Source: Pseudomonas sp. ACN8
Lineage (GTDB): Bacteria > Pseudomonadota > Gammaproteobacteria > Pseudomonadales > Pseudomonadaceae
Reading direction: 5' to 3'
Assembly: GCF_002303925.1 (NCBI RefSeq)
Contig: NZ_MRCS01000002.1
Coordinates: 1-64,000 of the forward strand
Length of the DNA: 64,000 nucleotides
Shown here: piece after piece, positions 20,679 through 28,316 of the stretch
Layout of the letters: each line of letters starts with the position of its first letter
Numbering within the stretch: the first letter of the stretch is position 1
Translations under genes and position numbers: made by a program
Notes under the pieces: model-generated
What the model was told of the DNA's origin: nothing
The model's database searches: none
Seen by the model: the letters and a program-made list of their open reading frames with translations, nothing else

Positions 20679-21808
20679 CCACGCCCGCAGAACAAGCCAT
20701 CCTCGATGCTCATTTCATGGCCCGCGCCCTGGAACTGGCGCGCAAGGGGCATTACACGACGCACCCCAATCCGCGGGTCGGTTGCGTGATTGTGCAGGGC
20801 GGGCAGATTGTCGGTGAAGGCTGGCACGAGCGCGCCGGCGAGCCCCACGCTGAAGTCCACGCCCTGCGCGCGGCCGGCGAGCAGGCTCGTGGCGCCACCG
20901 CTTATGTGACGCTTGAACCTTGCAGCCACCACGGCCGCACACCACCTTGCGCCGATGCACTGGTCAATGCCGGTGTGACCCGCGTGGTCGCAGCGATGCA
21001 GGACCCGAACCCGGAAGTCGCCGGTCGCGGTCTGCAACGCCTGGAACAGGCGGGCATCGCTACCGAAAGCGGCGTGCTGGAAGGCGAGGCGCGCAAGCTC
21101 AATCAGGGCTTTCTGAAACGCATGGAGCACGGTTTGCCGTTCGTGCGGGTCAAGTTGGCCATGAGCCTGGACGGGCGCACGGCGATGGAAAGCGGCGAAA
21201 GCCAGTGGATCACAGGTACAGCGGCGCGCTCGGCCGTTCAGCGTCTGCGCGCGCAAGCCAGTGTGGTATTGACCGGTGCCGACACAGTGCTGGCGGACAA
21301 CGCGCGGTTGACCGTGCGCGCCGATGAGCTGGGGCTGGATGCAGAGCAAACGGCCTTGGCCATGAGCCGTCCGCCGCTGCGGGTGCTGGTTGACGGTCGC
21401 CTGCGGGTACCGCTGGATGCACCGTTCTTCAAGGCTGGCCCGGCGCTGGTCGCCACCTGCGTGGCGGTGGAAGAGCAATACGCCAACGGTCCGGAATGCC
21501 TGATCGTGCCGGGCTACGATGGCCAGGTCGATCTGCGTCAGTTGCTGGTTGAACTCGCCGTCCGTGGCGTCAACGAGGTTTTGGTCGAGGCCGGCCCGCG
21601 TCTGGCGGGTGCCTTTGCCCAACTCGGTCTGGTGGATGAGTTCCACATCTTCATTGCCGGCAAGTTTTTGGGTTCCTCGGCGCGGCCGCTGCTGGACTGG
21701 CCGCTCGCGCAAATGAAGGATGCGCCCGAGCTTAAAATCATCGAAATTCGTGCGATCGGCGATGACTGGCGAGTCATCGCCATTCCTTTGCCAGCAGCAG
21801 GCGTATAA
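20675..21808 (+). CDS. ribD: Bifunctional riboflavin deaminase/reductase RibD
   Basis: 377 residues. The N-terminal deaminase has the zinc site HAEVHAL and [11 protein letters not shown]. The C-terminal reductase has [31 protein letters not shown] and [14 protein letters not shown]. It catalyses two successive steps of riboflavin synthesis: deamination of the pyrimidine ring, then ribosyl side-chain reduction. It overlaps nrdR by 4 bp and is followed 47 bp later by ribE. All zinc ligands are present. Confidence 0.96.
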   Translation: MTTPAEQAILDAHFMARALELARKGHYTTHPNPRVGCVIVQGGQIVGEGWHERAGEPHAEVHALRAAGEQARGATAYVTLEPCSHHGRTPPCADALVNAGVTRVVAAMQDPNPEVAGRGLQRLEQAGIATESGVLEGEARKLNQGFLKRMEHGLPFVRVKLAMSLDGRTAMESGESQWITGTAARSAVQRLRAQASVVLTGADTVLADNARLTVRADELGLDAEQTALAMSRPPLRVLVDGRLRVPLDAPFFKAGPALVATCVAVEEQYANGPECLIVPGYDGQVDLRQLLVELAVRGVNEVLVEAGPRLAGAFAQLGLVDEFHIFIAGKFLGSSARPLLDWPLAQMKDAPELKIIEIRAIGDDWRVIAIPLPAAGV

Positions 21809-21855
21809 TTTCCGGCCATCGCGCAAGCGCGGGCTTTGTTCTCGAGGAGAACCTC

Positions 21856-22518
21856 ATGTTTACCGGCATCATCGAATCCATCGGCAGTATTCGTGCATTG
21901 ACCCCAAAGGGCGGTGATGTGCGGGTTCATGTCGAAACCGGCAAGCTCGACCTGAGCGACGTCAAACTGGGCGACAGCATCGCGGTCAACGGCGTGTGCC
22001 TGACCGCCGTCGAGTTGCCGGGCAATGGCTTTGCGGCGGACGTCAGTCGCGAAACCCTTGACTGCACCGCCATGAATGACCTGAAAAGCGGCAGCCCGGT
22101 CAATCTGGAAAAAGCCCTGACCCCGACCACTCGCCTCGGCGGGCACCTGGTCAGCGGTCACGTCGACGGCGTGGGCGAAGTGGTTGCCCGTACCGAAAAC
22201 GCGCGTGCCGTGGAGTTCCGCATCCGTGCGCCGAAGGACCTGGCCAGGTACATCGCCCATAAAGGCTCGATCACCGTCGACGGCACCAGCCTGACCGTGA
22301 ACGCAGTCGATGGCGCCGAGTTCCTGCTGACCATCATTCCCCACACCCTGAGCGAAACCATCATGGCGTCGTATCAGCCAGGTCGCCGGGTGAATCTTGA
22401 GGTCGATTTGCTGGCCCGTTACCTGGAGCGTTTGCTGCTGGGCGACAAGGCCGCAGAGCCAGCCTCCAGTAACATCACCGAAAGCTTTCTGGCCGCCAAC
22501 GGCTACCTCAAATCCTGA
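21856..22518 (+). CDS. ribE: Riboflavin synthase, alpha subunit
   Basis: 220 residues made of two similar lumazine-binding barrels. Repeat one starts MFTGIIESIGSI and has VNGVCLTA; repeat two has GHLVSGHVDGVGEV and VDGTSLTVNAV. It dismutates two 6,7-dimethyl-8-ribityllumazine molecules to riboflavin. The start is preceded by GAGGAGAACC. The short gap to ribD (47 bp) includes a small GC-rich inverted repeat (GCGCAAGCGC). Confidence 0.96.
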   Translation: MFTGIIESIGSIRALTPKGGDVRVHVETGKLDLSDVKLGDSIAVNGVCLTAVELPGNGFAADVSRETLDCTAMNDLKSGSPVNLEKALTPTTRLGGHLVSGHVDGVGEVVARTENARAVEFRIRAPKDLARYIAHKGSITVDGTSLTVNAVDGAEFLLTIIPHTLSETIMASYQPGRRVNLEVDLLARYLERLLLGDKAAEPASSNITESFLAANGYLKS

Positions 22519-22534
22519 CTCAAGGGGGTGCCTT

Positions 22535-23626
22535 GTGGCGCTCAATAGCATCGAAGAACTGGTTGAAGACATCCGCCAAGGCAAGATGGTCATCCTCATG
22601 GATGACGAAGACCGCGAGAACGAAGGCGACCTGATCATGGCCGCCGAGTGCTGCAAGCCCGAGCACATCAACTTCATGGCCAAGCATGCCCGGGGCCTGA
22701 TCTGCATGCCGATGAGCCGCGAGCGCTGCGAACTGCTCAAGCTGCCGTTGATGGCGCCGCGCAACGGTTCCGGTTTCGGCACCAAGTTCACCGTATCGAT
22801 CGAAGCGGCCACCGGCGTGACCACCGGCATTTCCGCCGCCGACCGTGCGCGCACCGTGCAGGCTGCTGCCGCCCGTGATGCCAAGGCTGAAGATATCGTC
22901 AGCCCCGGCCACATCTTCCCGCTGATGGCCCAGGCCGGCGGTACCCTGGCCCGTGCCGGCCACACCGAAGCGGCGTGCGACCTGGCGCGCATGGCCGGTT
23001 TCGAGCCGAGCGGCGTGATCTGCGAAGTGATGAACGACGACGGCACCATGTCCCGTCGCGCCGAACTGGAAGCTTTTGCCGCCGAACACGACATCAAGAT
23101 CGGCACCATTGCCGACCTGATTCACTACCGGATGATCCACGAACGTACCGTTCAGCGGATTGCCGAGCAGCCGCTGGACAGCGAACTGGGCCAATTCAAC
23201 CTGGTGACCTATCGTGATTCCGTGGAAGGCGACGTGCACATGGCGCTGACCCTGGGCAACGTGTGTGCCGAAGAACCGACCCTGGTTCGCGTGCACAACA
23301 TGGACCCGCTGCGCGACCTGCTGATGGTCAAGCAACCGGGCCGCTGGAGCCTGCGCGCCGCCATGGCCAAGGTTGCCGAGGCCGGCAGCGGCGTGGTGCT
23401 GTTGCTCGGTCACCCGCTCGATGGCGATGTGTTGCTGGCGCACATCCGCGAAACCGCCGATCACGCCGCGGTGAAAAAACCGACCACCTACAGCACTGTC
23501 GGTGCCGGTTCGCAGATCCTGCGTGACCTGGGCGTACGCAAAATGCGCCTGATGTCGGCACCCATGAAATTTAATGCGATATCCGGTTTCGATCTGGAAG
23601 TTGTAGAATACGTGCCCTCCGAATAA
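22535..23626 (+). CDS. ribBA: DHBP synthase RibB with a degenerate GTP cyclohydrolase II-like domain
   Basis: 363 residues. Residues 1-200 are a complete 3,4-dihydroxy-2-butanone-4-phosphate synthase: DDEDRENEGDLIMAAE, the GFGTKFTVSIEA region and RAGHTEAACDLA. Residues 205-363 have the GTP cyclohydrolase II fold, but the zinc site C-x10-C-x-C is absent and most catalytic residues are gone. Only the DHBP step should be active; a complete RibA is encoded at 26347. Start GTG at 22535, 16 bp after ribE, with AAGGGGGTG as ribosome-binding site. An earlier ATG at 22397 lies within ribE and is rejected. The same hybrid is found across gamma-proteobacteria, so it is inherited, not a local decay. Confidence 0.92.
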   Translation: MALNSIEELVEDIRQGKMVILMDDEDRENEGDLIMAAECCKPEHINFMAKHARGLICMPMSRERCELLKLPLMAPRNGSGFGTKFTVSIEAATGVTTGISAADRARTVQAAAARDAKAEDIVSPGHIFPLMAQAGGTLARAGHTEAACDLARMAGFEPSGVICEVMNDDGTMSRRAELEAFAAEHDIKIGTIADLIHYRMIHERTVQRIAEQPLDSELGQFNLVTYRDSVEGDVHMALTLGNVCAEEPTLVRVHNMDPLRDLLMVKQPGRWSLRAAMAKVAEAGSGVVLLLGHPLDGDVLLAHIRETADHAAVKKPTTYSTVGAGSQILRDLGVRKMRLMSAPMKFNAISGFDLEVVEYVPSE

Positions 23627-23672
23627 TGACCGGTTGTTTCCGGCCTTGAATTCGCGGTTCAAATATCACCGA

Positions 23673-23695
23673 GGGATGCGTACGAGACGCGTCCC
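23673..23695 (+). repeat. Nine-bp hairpin in the ribBA-ribH gap
   Basis: GGGATGCGT, loop ACGAG, then ACGCGTCCC (one G-U pair in RNA), 22 bp before the ribH ATG. There is no T-tract directly after it. It may be an RNA processing or attenuation structure between operon genes; the FMN riboswitch core motifs are not present. Confidence 0.45.
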
Positions 23696-23717
23696 GGCTC
23701 TTTAAGAGATCTATCGA

Positions 23718-24194
23718 ATGACCCTGAAGACCATCGAAGGTACCTTCATCGCCCCTAAAGGCCGCTACGCTCTGGTAGTGGGCCGTTTCAACAGCTTCGT
23801 CGTTGAAAGCCTGGTCAGCGGTGCAGTTGATGCCCTGGTTCGCCACGGCGTGAGCGAAAGCGACATCACCATCATCCGCGCGCCTGGCGCCTTCGAAATT
23901 CCGCTGGTTGCGCAGAAAGTCGCCCAGAAAGGCGAATTCGCGGCAATCATCGCCCTGGGCGCGGTCATTCGTGGCGGCACTCCGCACTTCGAATACGTGG
24001 CTGGCGAATGCACCAAGGGCCTGGCCCAGGTGTCCATGGAGTTTGGCGTTCCGGTCGCTTTCGGCGTCCTGACCGTTGATTCCATCGAACAAGCCATTGA
24101 ACGTTCCGGCACCAAGGCCGGTAACAAAGGTGCTGAAGCTGCCCTGTCCGCTCTGGAAATGGTCAGCCTGCTGGCGCAGTTGGAGGCCAAGTGA
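23718..24194 (+). CDS. ribH: 6,7-dimethyl-8-ribityllumazine synthase
   Basis: 158 residues of the lumazine synthase family. Recognised stretches are [49 protein letters not shown] and [17 protein letters not shown]. It condenses the ribitylamino pyrimidine from RibD with DHBP from RibB. It forms the operon with ribD-ribE-ribBA upstream, and nusB starts within its stop codon (GTGA). The 91-bp gap to ribBA, with a hairpin, is the longest gap before thiL and may allow separate control. Confidence 0.96.
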   Translation: MTLKTIEGTFIAPKGRYALVVGRFNSFVVESLVSGAVDALVRHGVSESDITIIRAPGAFEIPLVAQKVAQKGEFAAIIALGAVIRGGTPHFEYVAGECTKGLAQVSMEFGVPVAFGVLTVDSIEQAIERSGTKAGNKGAEAALSALEMVSLLAQLEAK

Positions 24195-24691
24195 TTAGCG
24201 ACGAAAGCGATCGTTTCAACCCGCGCGATCCAAAGCCTGCGGATGCCGGCAAGCCATCGAAAAGCGTCAAGCGTCGCGAAGCCCGTCAGCTCGCGACCCA
24301 GGCGCTGTACCAATGGCACATGGCCAAGCAATCGCTGAACGAGATCGAAGCGCAGTTCCGGGTCGATAACGATTTCAGCGATGTCGACGGCGCGTACTTC
24401 CGAGAAATCCTGCACGGGGTTCCGCAGTTCAAGACCGAAATCGACACCGCGCTCACGCCATGCCTGGATTTGACCATCGAAGAGCTGGACCCGGTTGAAC
24501 TGGCGGTTCTGCGCCTGTCCACCTGGGAACTGCTCAAGCGCGTCGACGTGCCGTACCGCGTTGTGATCAACGAGGGTATCGAACTGGCCAAGGTCTTCGG
24601 TTCCACCGACGGCCACAAGTTCGTCAACGGTGTGCTCGACAAGCTGGCCCCGCGTCTGCGTGAAGCTGAAGTGAAGGCGTTCAAGCGCTGA
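24191..24691 (+). CDS. nusB: Transcription antitermination factor NusB
   Basis: 166 residues, all-helical. The family start [19 protein letters not shown], the middle [19 protein letters not shown] and the end [29 protein letters not shown] are all present. NusB binds boxA RNA with NusE (S10) during rRNA antitermination. The GTG start at 24191 overlaps the ribH stop by 4 bp. A polar N-terminal extension of about 20 residues precedes the domain, as in other pseudomonads. Confidence 0.95.
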   Translation: MISDESDRFNPRDPKPADAGKPSKSVKRREARQLATQALYQWHMAKQSLNEIEAQFRVDNDFSDVDGAYFREILHGVPQFKTEIDTALTPCLDLTIEELDPVELAVLRLSTWELLKRVDVPYRVVINEGIELAKVFGSTDGHKFVNGVLDKLAPRLREAEVKAFKR

Positions 24692-24719
24692 TTGGCGCTT
24701 GGAATGTCGACACGAAGTC

Positions 24720-25685
24720 ATGGGCGAGTTTGAGCTGATCCGCAATTTCTTCGCCGCCGCGCCTTGTGCGCAGGGCGGCGAAGGCGTTGCCCTCGGGATT
24801 GGCGATGACTGCGCCTTGCTGGCTGTTCCTCCCGGGGAGCAGTTGGCAATTTCTACCGATACGTTGGTGGCCGGCGTGCACTTCGCCGATCCCTGCGATC
24901 CGTTTCTGCTCGGTCAGCGCTCGTTGGCCGTGGCCGTCAGCGACCTGGCTGCCATGGGCGCCACCCCCGTTGCCTTTACCCTTGCCCTGACCTTGCCGAC
25001 GGTGACTGCCGATTGGCTGCAGGACTATGCCCGTGGTTTGAATGCCATGGCGCAAAGCTGCGGTGTGGCGTTGGTGGGGGGCGACACCACCCGTGGGCCA
25101 CTAAGCATGACCATGACTGTGTTCGGTCGCGTACCCGGTGGCCAGGCGTTGACCCGCAGCGGAGCACAACCGGGCGACCTGCTGTGTGTCGGCGGCGACC
25201 TGGGCAATGCCGCCGGTGCCCTGCCATTGGTGCTCGGTCAGCGCACGGCCCCAGCGAGCATCGCCGAGCCGTTGCTGGCGCATTACTGGTCGCCGCAACC
25301 GCAGCTCGGCTTGGGTCAGGCGCTGCGGGGCAGGGCCACTTCGGCGATGGATATCTCTGACGGACTGCTCGCTGATTGCGGGCATATCGCGCTGGCTTCG
25401 AAGGTCGGTGTCGAAGTCGAGCGGGATCGTTTGCCGCTGTCGCGGAGCCTGGTCGACTTTCTCGGTCAATCGGACGCACAGGTTGCGGCCCTGAGCGGCG
25501 GCGACGATTACGTCCTGGCCTTCACGTTACCGTCCGTCGAGTTGCCGCTGTTGCTGGCCGATGGCTGGCCGATCCATGTAATCGGGCAGGTGGTGACGGG
25601 GCAGGGCGTGAGGCTGCTGGACGCCGATGGCAAAGACATCACCCCGCAAACCCGGGGTTATCAACATTTTCGGGAGTCACCGTGA
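24720..25685 (+). CDS. thiL: Thiamine-monophosphate kinase
   Basis: 321 residues of the PurM/ThiL ATP-binding family: GEFELIRNFF, IGDDCALL (Mg site), STDTLVAGVHF, SDLAAMGATP, GGDTTRGP, DISDGLLADC and the late SGGDDYVLAF. It phosphorylates thiamine monophosphate to the active diphosphate. ATG 24720 (MGEFELI) is the conserved start; the frame's earlier ATG at 24699 is only 7 codons upstream. It overlaps pgpA by 4 bp (GTGA). Confidence 0.95.
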   Translation: MGEFELIRNFFAAAPCAQGGEGVALGIGDDCALLAVPPGEQLAISTDTLVAGVHFADPCDPFLLGQRSLAVAVSDLAAMGATPVAFTLALTLPTVTADWLQDYARGLNAMAQSCGVALVGGDTTRGPLSMTMTVFGRVPGGQALTRSGAQPGDLLCVGGDLGNAAGALPLVLGQRTAPASIAEPLLAHYWSPQPQLGLGQALRGRATSAMDISDGLLADCGHIALASKVGVEVERDRLPLSRSLVDFLGQSDAQVAALSGGDDYVLAFTLPSVELPLLLADGWPIHVIGQVVTGQGVRLLDADGKDITPQTRGYQHFRESP

Positions 25686-26185
25686 CAGATCATCCCAAAC
25701 AGGTCCCGGCGGAATTCGTACCGCCGTCGGTCTGGCGCAATCCATGGCATTTCCTGGCGTTCGGCTTCGGCTCGGGCACCTTGCCAAAGGCGCCCGGCAC
25801 TTGGGGGTCGTTGGTTGCGCTGCCCTTTATTCCGTTGTGGCAAATGCTGCCCGACTGGGGTTACTGGCTGATGCTGGGCATCACCATGCTGTTCGGCTTC
25901 TGGCTGTGCGGCAAAGTGGCCGACGATTTGCGGGTACACGACCATGAAGGCATCGTCTGGGACGAAATGGTCGGGATGTGGATCACCCTGTGGCTGGTGC
26001 CGGAAGGCTGGCAGTGGCTGCTGGCGGGTTTCTTGATGTTCCGTTTCTTCGACATTCTCAAGCCATGGCCGATCCGCTGGATTGACCGGCACGTACATGG
26101 CGGTGTCGGCATCATGCTCGATGATGTCCTGGCCGGGGTGTTCGCCTGGTTGGCGATGCAGGGACTGGTGTGGTTTTTCGCCTGA
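25682..26185 (+). CDS. pgpA: Phosphatidylglycerophosphatase A
   Basis: 167 residues with about four membrane segments. The PgpA signatures GFGSGTLPKAPGTWGSL and VHDHEGIVWDEMVGMW are visible; the second holds the acidic metal-binding residues. It removes the phosphate from phosphatidylglycerol phosphate at the inner membrane. GTG start at 25682 overlaps thiL. It is the last of the tightly packed genes; 160 bp separate it from ribA. Confidence 0.94.
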   Translation: MTDHPKQVPAEFVPPSVWRNPWHFLAFGFGSGTLPKAPGTWGSLVALPFIPLWQMLPDWGYWLMLGITMLFGFWLCGKVADDLRVHDHEGIVWDEMVGMWITLWLVPEGWQWLLAGFLMFRFFDILKPWPIRWIDRHVHGGVGIMLDDVLAGVFAWLAMQGLVWFFA

Positions 26186-26293
26186 CCGGGAGGGACGCCG
26201 ACGTCACCCTGTGGGATAGTGTCTTGCGGGCGAATATCAAACATTTTGATAGTTATCGCCGATAATTCAGCCTAAGCGTCCTCCGGAACCTGC

Positions 26294-26302
26294 TGTTACA
26301 AT
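26294..26302 (+). promoter_or_regulatory. Candidate extended -10 promoter of ribA
   Basis: TGTTACAAT, an extended -10 (TGn plus TACAAT, five of six consensus bases), 45 bp upstream of the ribA GTG. No good -35 is found at 17 bp, which fits extended -10 promoters. It lies in the only sizeable gap between pgpA and ribA. Confidence 0.45.
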
Positions 26303-26346
26303 GCCGGCTCTGCGAATCTTCAGACTTTTAGATCAGGAGCACACCG

Positions 26347-26964
26347 GTGCCTGTCGTTTTTGTCGCCGCTTCCAAGCTGCCAACGCCTTTTGCGCAATTC
26401 ACCATGCATGGCTTTCTCGATGAAGCCACCGGCCGCGAGCACGTTGTGCTGAGCCTGGGTGAGATTGCCGACGGTGCCCCGGTACTCGGCCGGCTGCACT
26501 CCGAATGCCTGACGGGCGATGCCTTGTTCAGTCAGCGTTGCGACTGTGGCTCGCAACTGGAGGCCGCCTTGCAGGCCATCGCCCGCGAAGGTCGTGGCGT
26601 CTTGCTCTACCTGCGCCAGGAAGGCCGGGGCATTGGCCTGCTGAACAAGATCCGAGCCTATGAGCTGCAGGACGGTGGCGCCGATACCGTCGAAGCCAAC
26701 GAACGCCTGGGTTTTGCCGCCGACCAGCGTGACTACGCCATGTGCCTGCCAATGCTGGAGCACCTGGGCGTGAAGTCCCTGCGCCTGATGACCAACAACC
26801 CGCGCAAGGTCAAGGCCTTGACCGACATGGGTATCGTGGTCGCCGAGCGCGTGCCGCTGCACACCGGCCACAACCCGCATAACCGACTCTACCTGGCGAC
26901 CAAGGCCAGCAAGCTCGACCACATGATGGGCAATGAGCATCAGGGCGAGGTAGACCGGGCGTGA
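26347..26964 (+). CDS. ribA: GTP cyclohydrolase II
   Basis: 205 residues, full length. The zinc ligands Cys54, Cys65 and Cys67 ([19 protein letters not shown]) are at the same positions as in E. coli RibA. The catalytic region [21 protein letters not shown] and the LMTNNPRK loop are intact. It opens GTP to give the first riboflavin precursor, supplying the activity lost from the RibBA C-terminal domain. GTG start with AGGAG upstream (ATCAGGAGCACACCG). It overlaps the next membrane-protein gene by 4 bp. Confidence 0.96.
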   Translation: MPVVFVAASKLPTPFAQFTMHGFLDEATGREHVVLSLGEIADGAPVLGRLHSECLTGDALFSQRCDCGSQLEAALQAIAREGRGVLLYLRQEGRGIGLLNKIRAYELQDGGADTVEANERLGFAADQRDYAMCLPMLEHLGVKSLRLMTNNPRKVKALTDMGIVVAERVPLHTGHNPHNRLYLATKASKLDHMMGNEHQGEVDRA

Positions 26965-27380
26965 CCCGCGGTCAGGTGCGGCGGCGACTGTCCTTCAACT
27001 GGTGGCAATATCTGGCACTGGCCTTGTTGCCATTGTTTGTGATCAACGCGCTGTTCGGCCAGAGCGAAGCCATTCTGCCGGTGCTGGCGATGCCGTTGTT
27101 CATCGCCGGAGTCGCCTCGATGTTTGTCAGCCTGAAGTTTTTCGGCGCCTACAAACACGCGCTGATCGCTACCCAGAAAGCCCTCGATACTCCTGAAGAA
27201 CCTGGCGCCTGGATCAGTCTGGCAGCCAAGCGGCGCACGGCATTCCTGGCCGCCGGGCTGCCGGCCTGGATCGCTGCCCTGGCGGTGTTCGTCGGCCTCG
27301 AAGCCGTGCCGCTGATGCTGCTGGCACTGTCGACCGCGGTGCTGTTCTACCTCTACCGTATTCCACGTCAACTCGGTTGA
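26961..27380 (+). CDS. Small four-helix membrane protein of unknown function
   Basis: 139 residues with four hydrophobic stretches: about 15-32 ([17 protein letters not shown]), 36-58, 93-112 and 115-132. The N-terminus is basic (TRGQVRRRL). I do not recognise a domain; homologues are sometimes labelled MFS transporter, but four helices are too few. The GTG start overlaps the ribA stop (GTGA) and its own stop overlaps the next start (TGATG), so it is co-translated with ribA and the BtuF-like gene. The same order occurs in P. aeruginosa. Confidence 0.7.
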   Translation: MTRGQVRRRLSFNWWQYLALALLPLFVINALFGQSEAILPVLAMPLFIAGVASMFVSLKFFGAYKHALIATQKALDTPEEPGAWISLAAKRRTAFLAAGLPAWIAALAVFVGLEAVPLMLLALSTAVLFYLYRIPRQLG

Positions 27381-28180
27381 TGCGCGCGCTCTGGCTGGCG
27401 GTGTTGCTGCCGGTCGCCAGTGGCTCGGCCGTCGCGGTCGAACGGGTTGTCAGCCTCGCCCCGTCGCTCTCTGAAATCGTCGTTGAACTGGGTTCCGCCG
27501 ACCTCCTGGTCGGTGTGCTGGACGCCGGTGAACGGCCTGCCGAACTCAAGGGCCTGCCCTCCGTTGGCCGCTATGGCCAGCTGGACATGGAGCGGTTGCT
27601 CAGCCTGAATCCCGATCTGTTGCTGCTATGGCCCGGTAGTGTTGGCCCGGCCCAGCGTGACCAGCTCAAGCGCCTGAATATTCCCACCTACGTCGCCGAA
27701 CCCCACAGCCTGAACCAGCTCGCCGCACAGATCGAGACCATTGCCGCCCAGCTCGGTCGGCCTGAACGCGGAGTTTCATTGGCCGGCGATTTACGCCGGC
27801 GGCTGGATGAATTGCGCCTGCGCTATCGCCGGGACAAGCCGTTACGAGTGTTTTATCAGGTCTGGGATCGGCCGCTGTATACGGTCGGCGGCGAGCAGAT
27901 TATCAGCGATGCGCTGGAAGTCTGTGGTGCGAAAAACGTGTTTGCCGACCTGAAACTGCCGGCACCACAAGTCAGCGTGGAAGCCGTGTTGCAGCGTAAT
28001 CCCGAGGTGATTCTGGCCAGCGATCAGGCGCAGCTTGATGCGTGGAGAGCCTGGCCGCAGGTGGCGGCGGTGGAGCAGGGCCAATTGCGTTTGGTGACAG
28101 ATAAAGGCCTGGAGCGACCGAGCGGGCAGATGATTGAGGCAACTGCAAAGCTTTGCCATTTGATTGCGCCAGACCGCTGA
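27380..28180 (+). CDS. btuF: BtuF-like cobalamin-binding periplasmic protein
   Basis: 266 residues. A short signal peptide ([19 protein letters not shown]) precedes a class III substrate-binding fold: RVVSLAPSLSEIVVELGSADLLVGV, VGRYGQLDMERLLSLNPDLLLLWPG, RVFYQVWDRPLYTVGGEQI and VCGAKNVFADL. These align with BtuF, the periplasmic vitamin B12 carrier. No btuCD genes are nearby, but a BtuB receptor gene converges on it from the other strand. Start ATG 27380 shares one base with the preceding stop; a TTG one codon earlier is less likely. Cobalamin as ligand is inferred from family and neighbour. Confidence 0.82.
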   Translation: MRALWLAVLLPVASGSAVAVERVVSLAPSLSEIVVELGSADLLVGVLDAGERPAELKGLPSVGRYGQLDMERLLSLNPDLLLLWPGSVGPAQRDQLKRLNIPTYVAEPHSLNQLAAQIETIAAQLGRPERGVSLAGDLRRRLDELRLRYRRDKPLRVFYQVWDRPLYTVGGEQIISDALEVCGAKNVFADLKLPAPQVSVEAVLQRNPEVILASDQAQLDAWRAWPQVAAVEQGQLRLVTDKGLERPSGQMIEATAKLCHLIAPDR

Positions 28181-28193
28181 GACCGAGGTGCCT

Positions 28194-28290
28194 TCATCGC
28201 GAGCAAGCTCGCTCCCACAATGGATCTATGTTGTTTACAAAATGTAGGCCGCAGCGATCAACTGTGGGAGCGAGCCTGCTCGCGATGAGG
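28194..28290. repeat. REP pair between convergent btuF and btuB
   Basis: TCATCGCGAGCAAGCTCGCT and the inverted GGGAGCGAGCCTGCTCGCGA around a 50-bp spacer. Its position between two converging genes suits a role in transcript 3' ends. Confidence 0.8.
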
Positions 28291-28316
28291 CCCTTCCAGG
28301 CACTGCAAACCTCAGA

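Noticed and set aside
23627..23717. FMN riboswitch before ribH or ribBA
   Set aside because: The multi-stem conserved core (AGGGnnnGnGnnAnUCCC-type segments) is not seen; only one hairpin is present.
26961..27380. MFS transporter label for the small membrane protein
   Set aside because: It has only about four membrane helices and no MFS motif.
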